The notes under the pieces were generated by a model. That model was not told the origin of the DNA and did not search any database. It worked only from the letters and a program-made list of their open reading frames with translations. A stretch of DNA of 6,021 bases from an uncultured Erysipelotrichaceae bacterium (GTDB lineage Bacteria > Bacillota_I > Bacilli_A > Erysipelotrichales > Erysipelotrichaceae), in the NCBI GenBank assembly GCA_947575425.1, contig CANPNQ010000076.1, positions 1 through 6,021 of the forward strand, in the 5' to 3' direction. A program made the translations under genes and the position numbers. The stretch's first letter is position 1. Every line of letters starts with the position of its first letter. Below are positions 1 through 5,424 of the stretch, piece by piece.

Positions 1-1
1 G

Positions 2-58
2 AAGCATCGCTGTCGCATAAGCGAATTTGCCCCGTTGCTTGAGAAAAAACGCGGATGA
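2..58 (+). CDS. Possible C-terminal tail of an upstream gene (partial)
   Basis: Reading from base 2, one frame stays open for 18 codons from the left edge and ends at TGA 56-58, giving a tail that finishes APLLEKKRG. A terminator-like hairpin begins 11 bases later, which is what one expects just downstream of a real gene on this strand. The other two plus frames stop earlier (bases 16-18 and 40-42). Too little protein is visible to name a family, and the open frame could be chance. Confidence 0.3.
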   Translation, partial: KHRCRISEFAPLLEKKRG

Positions 59-68
59 AAGAAGTTAT

Positions 69-110
69 AACGTAAACGCTTTCAATTTTATCAAAAAGTT
101 TACGTTTTTT
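69..110 (+). terminator. Rho-independent terminator of the upstream gene
   Basis: The arms AACGTAAAC (69-77) and GTTTACGTT (98-106) are perfect 9-bp inverted repeats around a 20-base A/T-rich loop, followed by a T run through 110. The stem is only moderately GC-rich and the loop is long, so it is weaker than the other terminators here, but its position just after a possible gene end supports it. The 5' arm and the start of the loop also match a catabolite operator. Confidence 0.55.
71..84. promoter_or_regulatory. Candidate catabolite-responsive element (cre, CcpA site)
   Basis: Read on the minus strand the 14 bases are TGAAAGCGTTTACG. This fits the Firmicutes cre consensus TGWAARCGYTWNCW at every position except the last, where A or T is expected. 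CcpA with HPr-Ser-P binds such sites under good carbon supply. The site lies about 235 bases upstream of the next start codon and inside the terminator hairpin, so which promoter it would control is unclear; no convincing -35/-10 pair overlaps it. Confidence 0.4.
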
Positions 111-319
111 TATTGTTTCTTTTTGCGGAAAGTTGTAAAATGTGTGTAATAAGTACATGTAACGTACGCATAGCAGATGGTCGCATATCATATAATGAAA
201 TGAAAAGCAGGCAGGAAACAGAGATGTGCATGCCTGTTGGATTCATCATTTCACCATCGATAGAGATGCAGCTATTTCATAGTCATTTAGCGTACACACA
301 AGGAAGGGAGGAAGTAAGC

Positions 320-1153
320 ATGGCAATATATGATATTTTATGTGATGTAAAGGATCTTAGGGAAACAAGCGGGATCTGTGATTTTAACGGTTATTTGGAG
401 GATTATTTGACCATATTGGAGGATCAGGAGGAAGCAAAGGAGCGCTATTCGCTATTTCAGCGGATATGGGAAAGGGATCATGATTTGCGCATCTGCGTCT
501 CTTTGCGCCTGAATATCAATAAGGATGCAATCGCCAATCAGATCATCCGCTATAAGGATTCCTTTAAATTGCCGCATGGAACGATTCGCTGTCCTTATAT
601 TCTTTATGGAACTTTTCATGGATCTCAAAAGGCAATGATTCTCACTTTTGGGGATAAGGCACAATATGTGATTGCCAAAGCATTGTATTATGTGATCAGC
701 GAACCAGAGAATGAGTATGAAGGCTCCCGCAATGAGATCGTTGCGTGCAATGTTGATGAGACACATCCGGAATTATTCATCGAAACGATGGAGCGTTTCT
801 TCTGGCAGAACAGCAAAGCGGGAATCGTACAACGTCAACTGGATAGTAAGGTTTTTTTGAATTATGATGAAATGTATGAGACAGCGCAGGCTATGGCATC
901 CTATCAGTTGGTCAACTTGAAGGATATTTTGCGGGACAGTGAGGATCGCGGCACTACGATAAACAATATCATTGCGACATGGTTCCTGTTAAAGAAATTT
1001 TCCTATGTGCAGTATATGATGGATAAAAACAATCTCAATCAAAATCATGACGGAAATGTGAAGAAGCAGCGTCAAAAAGCCAAGGAAAAATGCGATGCCA
1101 TCGGGTTTGTGTCATACAGTGAACTGTGGAAACTGGTAAAAGATCTGAAATAA
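320..1153 (+). CDS. Hypothetical soluble protein, 277 aa
   Basis: I do not recognise this protein. The reading frame is open from a TTG at 113, but the ATG at 320 is chosen because GGGAGG (306-311) sits 8 bases upstream, while the earlier candidates at 113 and 200 have no ribosome binding site. The product has no signal peptide, no membrane span and no cysteine pairs resembling a metal site, so it is probably cytosolic. It is rich in aromatic and acidic residues, with an acidic helical stretch near residues 27-55, a mixed alpha/beta-looking middle (about 85-165) and a lysine/arginine-rich segment near 245-258 (KKQRQKAKEK). A perfect TATAAT occurs at 191-196 but without a recognisable -35. A weak hairpin follows the stop, then a separately promoted gene. 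Codon use looks like its neighbours. A lineage-restricted family is likely. Confidence 0.85.
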   Translation: MAIYDILCDVKDLRETSGICDFNGYLEDYLTILEDQEEAKERYSLFQRIWERDHDLRICVSLRLNINKDAIANQIIRYKDSFKLPHGTIRCPYILYGTFHGSQKAMILTFGDKAQYVIAKALYYVISEPENEYEGSRNEIVACNVDETHPELFIETMERFFWQNSKAGIVQRQLDSKVFLNYDEMYETAQAMASYQLVNLKDILRDSEDRGTTINNIIATWFLLKKFSYVQYMMDKNNLNQNHDGNVKKQRQKAKEKCDAIGFVSYSELWKLVKDLK

Positions 1154-1171
1154 ATGCAAAAATAATGAATT

Positions 1172-1195
1172 GGATGCAAAAACATCCTTTTCTTT
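1172..1195 (+). terminator. Weak terminator after the 277-aa gene
   Basis: GGATG (1172-1176) and CATCC (1183-1187) form a 5-bp stem with a 6-base A-rich loop, followed by TTTTCTTTT. The short stem makes termination inefficient, so some read-through into the small membrane-protein gene is possible. Confidence 0.35.
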
Positions 1196-1216
1196 TGTGT
1201 GAAAAAAGTCTATAAT
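1188..1216 (+). promoter_or_regulatory. Promoter of the 48-aa membrane mini-protein
   Basis: A perfect -10 box TATAAT lies at 1211-1216. At 17-base spacing the -35 position (1188-1193) reads TTTTCT, a poor match to TTGACA. The predicted transcript start, near 1223, leaves a short leader that holds the ribosome binding site at 1234-1240. Confidence 0.45.
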
Positions 1217-1248
1217 GTTAGTGGTTGCGTGATAAGGAGGATGATCCT

Positions 1249-1395
1249 ATGAGAAGAGCAGGAGCTTTTACAGGCGACACGACCAACTTGACATTATATT
1301 TGGCACTTGCGGCAATCGCATTGATTATATTATTGATCATTATTTTCATCAAGCGCCGCAAGGATGATGAGGAGGAAGAAGAATATGACCGGTAA
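1249..1395 (+). CDS. 48-aa single-pass membrane protein resembling a free-standing sortase sorting signal
   Basis: The start ATG 1249 lies 8 bases after a perfect AAGGAGG (1234-1240), and the gene has its own TATAAT box and terminator, so it is a convincing small gene. The protein starts MRRAGAFTGDTTNLTLYL, continues as a hydrophobic helix (about residues 16-34, ending ILLIIIFI), then has a basic stop-transfer KRRK (35-38) and an acidic tail DDEEEEEYDR. TGD-TTN-LTLY, a hydrophobic span and a KRRK tail are the classic layout of the C-terminal wall-sorting signal of Gram-positive surface proteins, but the motif here is GAFTGD rather than LPxTGD and no exported domain precedes it. A stop codon in this frame at 1219-1221 shows it is not the tail of a larger intact gene. 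By the positive-inside rule the short N-terminus should face out. Function unknown; it could be a sortase-pathway partner or just a small membrane peptide. Confidence 0.75.
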   Translation: MRRAGAFTGDTTNLTLYLALAAIALIILLIIIFIKRRKDDEEEEEYDR

Positions 1396-1405
1396 CGGTC
1401 TTTTT
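1387..1405 (+). terminator. Rho-independent terminator of the mini-protein gene
   Basis: GACCG (1387-1391) pairs with CGGTC (1396-1400) around a GTAA loop (GNRA-type tetraloop), followed by TTTTT and a further T-rich stretch. The stop codon TAA (1393-1395) lies inside the hairpin, so the coding end and terminator are fused. Confidence 0.75.
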
Positions 1406-1642
1406 CTTTCGCGATGGAGAAGTCGAAGTACATAACCATGCGCAGGGGAAGATGTGATACAGCGAAGGAAGTAATGGGAGAGGCGTATACGGATAAAAAT
1501 AGATCAGGAAGTTAGGAAGGATGGATAAGAAAGAACGATTATGAATCAAGAATGATAGTGGGGAGAGAGGGGAGGCGGCATAAAAAAAGAGAATCAAGTG
1601 TATTCGGTATAAGGAGAAATCGCAGATGCAAGGAGGAAGGAT
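1406..1642 (+). other. Purine-rich spacer upstream of the NUDIX gene
   Basis: No gene is supportable in this stretch on either strand. The plus strand is strikingly A/G-rich, especially about 1500-1597, with a G-rich block (1560-1578) made of two GGGG runs and two GG runs. No good -35/-10 pair is visible; TATAAG at 1608-1613 is the only -10-like hexamer near the NUDIX start. The NUDIX ribosome binding site AGGAGG lies at 1631-1636. Confidence 0.5.
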
Positions 1643-2152
1643 ATGGCATATTGTGAGAAATGCGGCTGTCAGCTGATTGAGAAGGAATTGGCTGATGAGG
1701 GGATCATTCCCTATTGTGAGATGTGCGGGGAATATCGTTTTCCCTTAAGCAATACAGCGGTATCGATGATTGTGCTGTCTCCCGATCAAACAAAGATATT
1801 GTTGATACGACAATATGGGAAAATGGATTGGATTTTGGTGGCGGGCTATGTCAATCAGAAGGAATGCTTGGAGGATGCGCTGCATCGGGAATATCGTGAG
1901 GAAATCGGTAGAAGTATCATGCGGATGCAGTATATGAAAAGTGCGTATTTTGAAGCGTCAAATACGCTCATGTGCAATTATGTGATCCTCTCTGATTCTA
2001 TCTCTTTACAAGCACTTCATCGGCAGGAAGTCGATGAGGCGAAATGGTTTTCCTTTGCGCAGGCAAGACAAGAAATTAAGCAGAACTCGCTGGCTCAGCA
2101 CTTCCTGTATTATTTTATGGAGGAATGGGAGAAGGGAAATATACGGTTGTGA
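1643..2152 (+). CDS. Zinc-ribbon NUDIX hydrolase, NudC-related
   Basis: This 169-aa enzyme should hydrolyse a nucleoside-diphosphate-linked substrate (NDP-X) in the cytosol using divalent metal. An N-terminal zinc ribbon has two CxxC knuckles (Cys4/Cys7 and Cys25/Cys28). The NUDIX box spans residues 68-90: Gly68, Glu74, Arg82-Glu83, Glu86-Glu87, Gly89, matching GX5EX7REUXEEXGU, except that Tyr84 and Arg90 occupy hydrophobic positions. Zinc ribbon plus NUDIX is the layout of NADH pyrophosphatase NudC, and the segment at 97-113 (Y..S......NTLMCNY) lines up with NudC's diagnostic region. The SQPWPFP core is absent, however, so NAD(H) specificity or mRNA NAD-decapping cannot be assumed. It is also much shorter than typical NudC (about 250-300 aa), lacking the N-terminal domain. 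The start at 1643 follows AGGAGG by 6 bases. It converges on the yigZ-like gene with only 22 bases between the stops and no clear terminator. Confidence 0.88.
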   Translation: MAYCEKCGCQLIEKELADEGIIPYCEMCGEYRFPLSNTAVSMIVLSPDQTKILLIRQYGKMDWILVAGYVNQKECLEDALHREYREEIGRSIMRMQYMKSAYFEASNTLMCNYVILSDSISLQALHRQEVDEAKWFSFAQARQEIKQNSLAQHFLYYFMEEWEKGNIRL

Positions 2153-2174
2153 AGTTTGATGGGTGGATTATGAT

Positions 2175-2798
2175 CTATGGATGCAAATCGGAAACACGCA
2201 CATCGACCATGATTTCCTCTAACCATTCGATATGGTAGGCGCCGCTACTTAATTCACTGATTGCTTCTTCAGGGATGCTATCACAAAGAAAGGTGTAGGT
2301 TATCTGTTCACCATAGTCTTTATCGATGATTTCTATTTGTTCTTTACGGAAAAAATGATCCATTTTACCAATCATATCATAGGAAAAGCGTAGCCTGCAT
2401 TTTTGCATACGCACTCTTTGAGTGATGATCGCTTCTTTGAGCGCCTGAGCGACGCTGCTGGAATAGGCACGGACCAAACCGCCAGTGCCTAACTTGATTC
2501 CGCCGAAATAGCGTACAGTGATTGCCAAAATATCCTGTATTTGATTTTGGCGCAGCACCTCCAGCATTGGCATTCCCGCAGTCCCACTCGGTTCTCCATC
2601 ATCATTACTGCGCTGAATCTCATCGTTATTTCCAAGAATCATTGCATAGCAGTGATGGCTGGCATTGGGATGTTCCTTGCGAATCTGGCGCATATATTCC
2701 TTGGCATCTGCTTCCTGTTCACAGCGATGCAAATAGGTGATAAAGCGGCTTTTTTTGATGATGATCTCTGTTTGATGGTCGGATTGGATATGATACAT
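2175..2798 (-). CDS. yigZ: YigZ/YvyE (IMPACT, UPF0029) family protein
   Basis: The 207-aa product is full length for the bacterial YigZ family (about 200-215 aa). Signature elements are KKSRFI (15-20), HHCYA (48-52), NDDGEPSGTAGMP (65-77) followed by VL, and RYFGGIKLGTGGLVRAY (96-112), the family's conserved core. The C-terminal part (about 135-205) fits the ferredoxin-like second domain. Bacterial members are related to eukaryotic IMPACT, a regulator of the GCN2 translation-stress pathway, but their own biochemical role is poorly defined; a nucleic-acid or ribosome-linked function is inferred from structure in the family. The frame is open up to 2891, but the ATG at 2798 is preferred: its length suits the family, AGGTGA lies 5 bases upstream on the minus strand, and the upstream residues are not family-like. 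No strong promoter is visible upstream. Confidence 0.93.
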   Translation of the reverse strand: MYHIQSDHQTEIIIKKSRFITYLHRCEQEADAKEYMRQIRKEHPNASHHCYAMILGNNDEIQRSNDDGEPSGTAGMPMLEVLRQNQIQDILAITVRYFGGIKLGTGGLVRAYSSSVAQALKEAIITQRVRMQKCRLRFSYDMIGKMDHFFRKEQIEIIDKDYGEQITYTFLCDSIPEEAISELSSGAYHIEWLEEIMVDVRVSDLHP

Positions 2799-2903
2799 AA
2801 AATCACCTGTTTCTATGGGAGGGATTGTCATATATGAAACCTGTATTCTATAAGAAGGAAACGTGTTGCTTGCGGACGGATGAAATAGCATCGGCGATCT
2901 ATG

Positions 2904-2938
2904 GATCTTGATACAGGTCTTATCCTTCCTGTATGATC
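2904..2938. repeat. Imperfect inverted repeat in the yigZ-pepD gap
   Basis: ATACAGG (2911-2917) and CCTGTAT (2928-2934) are perfect complements around a 10-base loop, extended by GATC on each side with a TTG bulge on the left arm. The right side also contains the perfect palindrome TATGATCATA (2932-2941). There is no T run on either strand, so it is not a terminator; an operator or RNA leader structure is possible. Confidence 0.4.
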
Positions 2939-3148
2939 ATAGAAAAGGGACGACGATGCTTGTAAAGCCCTGTGGTTAGTATAGCATAAAAGGAAGGAAA
3001 TTCCTATGTGAATACTTCCATATTTGTTTATATCATCCATGCGGAAGACTTCAAATTATATTCGCTTTCCTATTCAGCGCATTGGAATCAAATGGAGGGA
3101 TCGCGCTACAACAACTTCGCAAAAAAGATGAAACATGGATAAAAAGCG

Positions 3149-3177
3149 TGGGCAAATGAATGGAATTGTTATATACT
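3149..3177 (+). promoter_or_regulatory. Promoter of pepD
   Basis: TGGGCA (3149-3154, four of six bases of TTGACA) and TATACT (3172-3177, five of six of TATAAT) are separated by exactly 17 bases. The predicted start, near 3184, is just upstream of the AAGGAGG at 3193-3199. This also rules out the upstream in-frame ATG at 3135 as the main start. Confidence 0.5.
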
Positions 3178-3206
3178 ATAAGCAGTCAATAAAAGGAGGT
3201 CAAATG

Positions 3207-4629
3207 ATGAATATATTGGATCATACAAAGCCACATCAGCATTTTTTTGAGGAAATGACAAGAATTCCACACGGGTCCTTTCATGAAAAGGAATACAGTG
3301 ATTATCTGGTTACCTTTGCGAAGGAGCGAGGATTGCGCTATGTACAAGATGATATGTACAATGTCATCATCTATGCGCCCGCAAGTCAGGGCTATGAGGA
3401 TCATGAGATATTACTTTTGCAGGCACATATGGATATGGTGTGTGAGAAAAACAAGGATGTGGAGTTTGATTTTGAAAAGGAACCCTTACAGCTGTATATA
3501 GAAGACGGCTGGCTGAAGGCAAAGGGGACCACATTGGGAGCGGATGATGGCTGCGGTGTCGCGGCAATGCTGGCAATATTGGATGGCGATATGCCACATC
3601 CTCCACTGGAATGCGTGTTTACGGTACAGGAGGAGGTCGGTCTATGCGGCGCTCTGCATTTGGATGGTAAGTACATCCATGCCAAGAGAGTGATCAATTT
3701 GGATGGCGGCGGTGAGGTTTCTACCTGTACGACAAGTGCCGGCGGAGCCAATGTGATCTCACAGCGCACATTTATGAGAGAGCCGATCAGCGATCCGGTG
3801 TATCGTTTGAGTGTCACAGGTCTAAGTGGGGGACATAGTGGCGGCGAGATCCATCGTGAAAAGGGAAATGCCAACAAATTGCTGGCACGCACGTTATATG
3901 CGATTGCCAAAAAAGAAGCTGTTTCACTGATTCATGTGGAAGGCGGCATGAAGGATAATGCGATTCCTCGTGAGGCATTTGCATCGTTCTCCTGTAAGCT
4001 GGATGGAGCAGCGATACAAGAGATTGTAAATCAGGTGGAACAAGAGATGAAAAAGGAATTGGAATTCTCAGATCCTAATGTGAAGGTATCGCTCACCAAA
4101 GGAGAAGGAAGGGAAGCGCTGAGTGTGGAAGACAGTCTGGATTATCTTCGCTTTATGACACTGCTGCCGCATGGGATGCATCATCACAGCATGTCGATCG
4201 AGGGATTGACCACTGCATCTATGAATGCGGCTGTCGTCACATGCGATGAGAATACGATCATGGTTAATTGTTCCGTGCGCGGTGCATTGGAATCCTACAT
4301 TGATACGATCTGCGAGGAGATCGAGCTGTTGGCAGATGCTTTCGGCTTCACCCATGTCAGCTCGCTATCCGGCATGGAACTATGATGCAAAATCAGCGAT
4401 GCGTGAGACCTTACAAAAAGTGTTTCGAGAGACGCATGGCGGGGAGTTGGAGCTGATTGCCGAGCATGGCGGTTTGGAATGCGGTGTGTTCAAGGCAATC
4501 GATGCCGATATGGACATTGTGACCATGGGACCGATCACATTGGATATTCATACGCCGCAGGAACGCTTGGAACTGGCAAGCTTTGATCGCACGTTTGAAC
4601 TGCTTTGTGCATTTATCAAGGAGCTGTAA
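3207..4629 (+). pseudogene. pepD: Aminoacyl-histidine (Xaa-His) dipeptidase PepD, M20C, split by a frameshift
   Basis: PepD is a cytosolic two-zinc dipeptidase that cleaves Xaa-His and other dipeptides. The first frame, from ATG 3207 (7 bases after AAGGAGG; ATG 3204 is an alternative), has the family motifs: AHMDMV (His74, Asp76), GADDGCG (Asp113), QEEVG (Glu142 catalytic base, Glu143 ligand), NLDGGGE (Asp166), and GLSGGHSGGEIHR (205-217) opening the lid domain. It ends at TGA 4383-4385 after 392 residues. The homology continues one frame over from about 4366 as YPAWNYDAKSAMRETL, through HGGLECG, to TAA 4627-4629. Its His (codon 4465-4467) corresponds to the last metal ligand, so the short product should be inactive. 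Removing one base near 4360-4365 restores about 473 aa, close to the family's 470-490. Causes to separate: recent mutation, sequencing or assembly error, or (least likely) recoding. All else looks intact, so any decay is recent. Confidence 0.9.
4357..4385 (+). other. Frameshift site in pepD
   Basis: Both frames are open here. The first frame reads HVSSLSGMEL then stop; the second reads SARYPAWNYDA, where the YPAW block is typical of the family. One surplus base between about 4359 and 4365 explains the change: dropping the C at 4361, for example, would give V-S-R-Y-P-A-W. No homopolymer is present, which argues against the commonest slippage or sequencing artefact. The first-frame stop is the TGA at 4383-4385, preceded by CTA. 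Confidence 0.85.
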
Positions 4630-4750
4630 GCAAGCATGGGCAGGCATCTGCTTTCTTATCTTGTCTCAAAATAGCATAGAATGTATTTTGATTTGATTCA
4701 TAGAAAGATTGTTATGCACAGTCATAATGATGGAGAAAATTAAAATAAGA

Positions 4751-4783
4751 AAAAAGGTGATTATCATATGTGATCACCTTTTT
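4751..4783. terminator. Strong bidirectional terminator downstream of pepD
   Basis: AAAAAGGTGAT (4751-4761) and ATCACCTTTTT (4773-4783) form a perfect 11-bp stem with a short A/T-rich loop. U runs are produced on both strands. It lies about 120 bases after the pepD stop and would end pepD transcripts; on the other strand it would back up the terminator of the 93-aa gene. Confidence 0.8.
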
Positions 4784-4884
4784 ATGTGGGAAAAAGGAGG
4801 AACATATGCATTGGATGTAGTTTTGCATTTATATAAAGCATATGATATCTTTCTTCGATCTTTGTTTGTTTTCCTCTCCATATC

Positions 4885-4913
4885 AAAAAACAACAGGTAT
4901 TACCCTGTTGTTT
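4885..4913 (-). terminator. Terminator of the 93-aa NrdD-like gene
   Basis: On the minus strand the stem AAACAACAGG/CCTGTTGTTT (10 bp, plus-strand arms 4888-4897 and 4904-4913, 6-base loop) is followed by a run of T (plus-strand A run 4885-4890). It begins 8 bases past the stop codon of the minus-strand gene. Confidence 0.8.
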
Positions 4914-4921
4914 CAACGTGT

Positions 4922-5203
4922 CTATGCGTGCTTTACGCGCTGGCTTTCTTCCGCTGCCTTTGCATCATTCCAGCGAGTCATATCACCAACAAGATAGCCG
5001 GTGATGCGGCGAATCTTTTCAAAATGCTCCGGCGCTAAATAGTAACCGATTCCTACATCCTCACCATCAAACTCCAATGACATGGACTGAATCATGCGTC
5101 CGTGATTGTTTTGTTTTACATGATTCAAATACTTGCGGATTATTTCCTCGCTGACTTCTTCATTGGATGTCACAATGACATCATCGACAATTTTTTGCAT
5201 CAT
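4922..5203 (-). CDS. Small protein with an NrdD C-terminal-like motif, 93 aa
   Basis: The C-terminal third, from RRITGYLVG (65-73) through TRWNDAKAAEE (76-86) to RVKH (89-92), has the pattern of the glycyl-radical-side end of anaerobic ribonucleoside-triphosphate reductase NrdD (GYL...FN..K..E...RVKH). The whole reductase is about 700 residues, and this protein carries no cysteines, no zinc site and no glycyl radical loop, so it cannot be a ribonucleotide reductase by itself. Residues 1-60 are acidic and probably helical then beta (SLEFDGEDVGIGYYL). Short NrdD-annotated proteins of this type occur in Firmicutes; their job is not known to me. The start ATG 5203 lies 7 bases after AAGGAA on the minus strand (ATG 5200 is an alternative). 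It has its own promoter and terminator, and nothing nearby encodes nrdD or nrdG. Confidence 0.8.
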   Translation of the reverse strand: MMQKIVDDVIVTSNEEVSEEIIRKYLNHVKQNNHGRMIQSMSLEFDGEDVGIGYYLAPEHFEKIRRITGYLVGDMTRWNDAKAAEESQRVKHA

Positions 5204-5232
5204 TTTTATGTTCCTTTCTTCATTCTACCATT

Positions 5233-5260
5233 ATTATAATCCGATTAGTTGAATATGCAA
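5233..5260 (-). promoter_or_regulatory. Promoter of the 93-aa NrdD-like gene
   Basis: On the minus strand TTGCAT (plus 5255-5260) and a perfect TATAAT (plus 5233-5238) are spaced by 16 bases. The expected transcript start is near 5226, giving a short leader with the AAGGAA ribosome binding site at plus 5211-5216. Confidence 0.55.
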
Positions 5261-5389
5261 GTATTTTGCTTGAAAGTTTTCTGGATTGTGAGGAAAGTGG
5301 GTTGGAATGTGCAGTGAAGAGGAGAGGAAGGAAATCTCATCCACTTTGAAATGATCTGCATATGAATATGAAAGGAATGCTGTAGAGGT

Positions 5390-5414
5390 AAAAAAGCCAC
5401 CGATCGGCGGCTTT
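5390..5414 (-). terminator. Terminator of the oligoendopeptidase gene
   Basis: On the minus strand AAAGCCGCC pairs with GGTGGCTTT (plus arms 5393-5401 and 5406-5414) around a GATC loop, with one G-U wobble, followed by T's (plus A run 5390-5395). The same pair is an A-C mismatch on the plus strand, which confirms minus-strand use. It lies 10 bases past the stop codon at 5425-5427. Confidence 0.85.
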
Positions 5415-5424
5415 GCATATGCTA

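Larger units (their letters stand above)
2799..3206. other. Divergent intergenic region between yigZ and pepD
   Basis: This 408-base gap separates divergent genes. It holds an imperfect inverted repeat (2904-2938), a possible 25-codon plus-strand ORF (2834-2911) after GGGAGGG, a weak TTGTAA...TATAGC promoter-like pair near 2960-2985, and the pepD promoter and ribosome binding site at its right end. I saw no T-box, riboswitch or terminator motif. Everything except the pepD signals is speculative. Confidence 0.5.

Noticed and set aside
113..319. N-terminal extension of the 277-aa protein from TTG 113 or ATG 200
   Set aside because: No ribosome binding site at either start, and the terminator T run lies directly before 113; the ATG at 320 has a strong, well-spaced GGGAGG.
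1438..1518. Small plus-strand ORF in the purine-rich spacer
   Set aside because: No ribosome binding site at its ATG; the composition simply mirrors the purine bias.
1218..1597. Overlapping minus-strand ORFs opposite the mini-protein and spacer
   Set aside because: Low-complexity Ser or Pro/Leu-rich translations caused by the purine-rich plus strand; no ribosome sites; one runs across the terminator.
2799..2891. 31-residue N-terminal extension of the YigZ-family protein
   Set aside because: The residues are not family-like, the start lacks a ribosome site, and the shorter form has the normal family length with AGGTGA upstream.
3135..3203. Upstream start for PepD at ATG 3135
   Set aside because: It lies upstream of the likely promoter (-10 at 3172-3177), and the strong AAGGAGG serves ATG 3207.
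2799..3206. T-box or other riboswitch upstream of pepD
   Set aside because: No T-box consensus, specifier loop or terminator/antiterminator pair could be found.
3401..3910. 169-codon minus-strand ORF inside pepD
   Set aside because: Antisense shadow of a clearly homologous catalytic domain; Pro/Ser-rich translation and no start signals.
4632..4660. Terminator just after the pepD stop (GCAG-GCAT-CTGC then TTTCTT)
   Set aside because: Only a 4-bp stem with a broken T run; the 11-bp hairpin at 4751-4783 is far better.
4709..5038. 109-codon plus-strand ORF
   Set aside because: TTG start without a ribosome site; it reads through two strong terminator hairpins and antisense to the NrdD-like gene; its composition is not protein-like.
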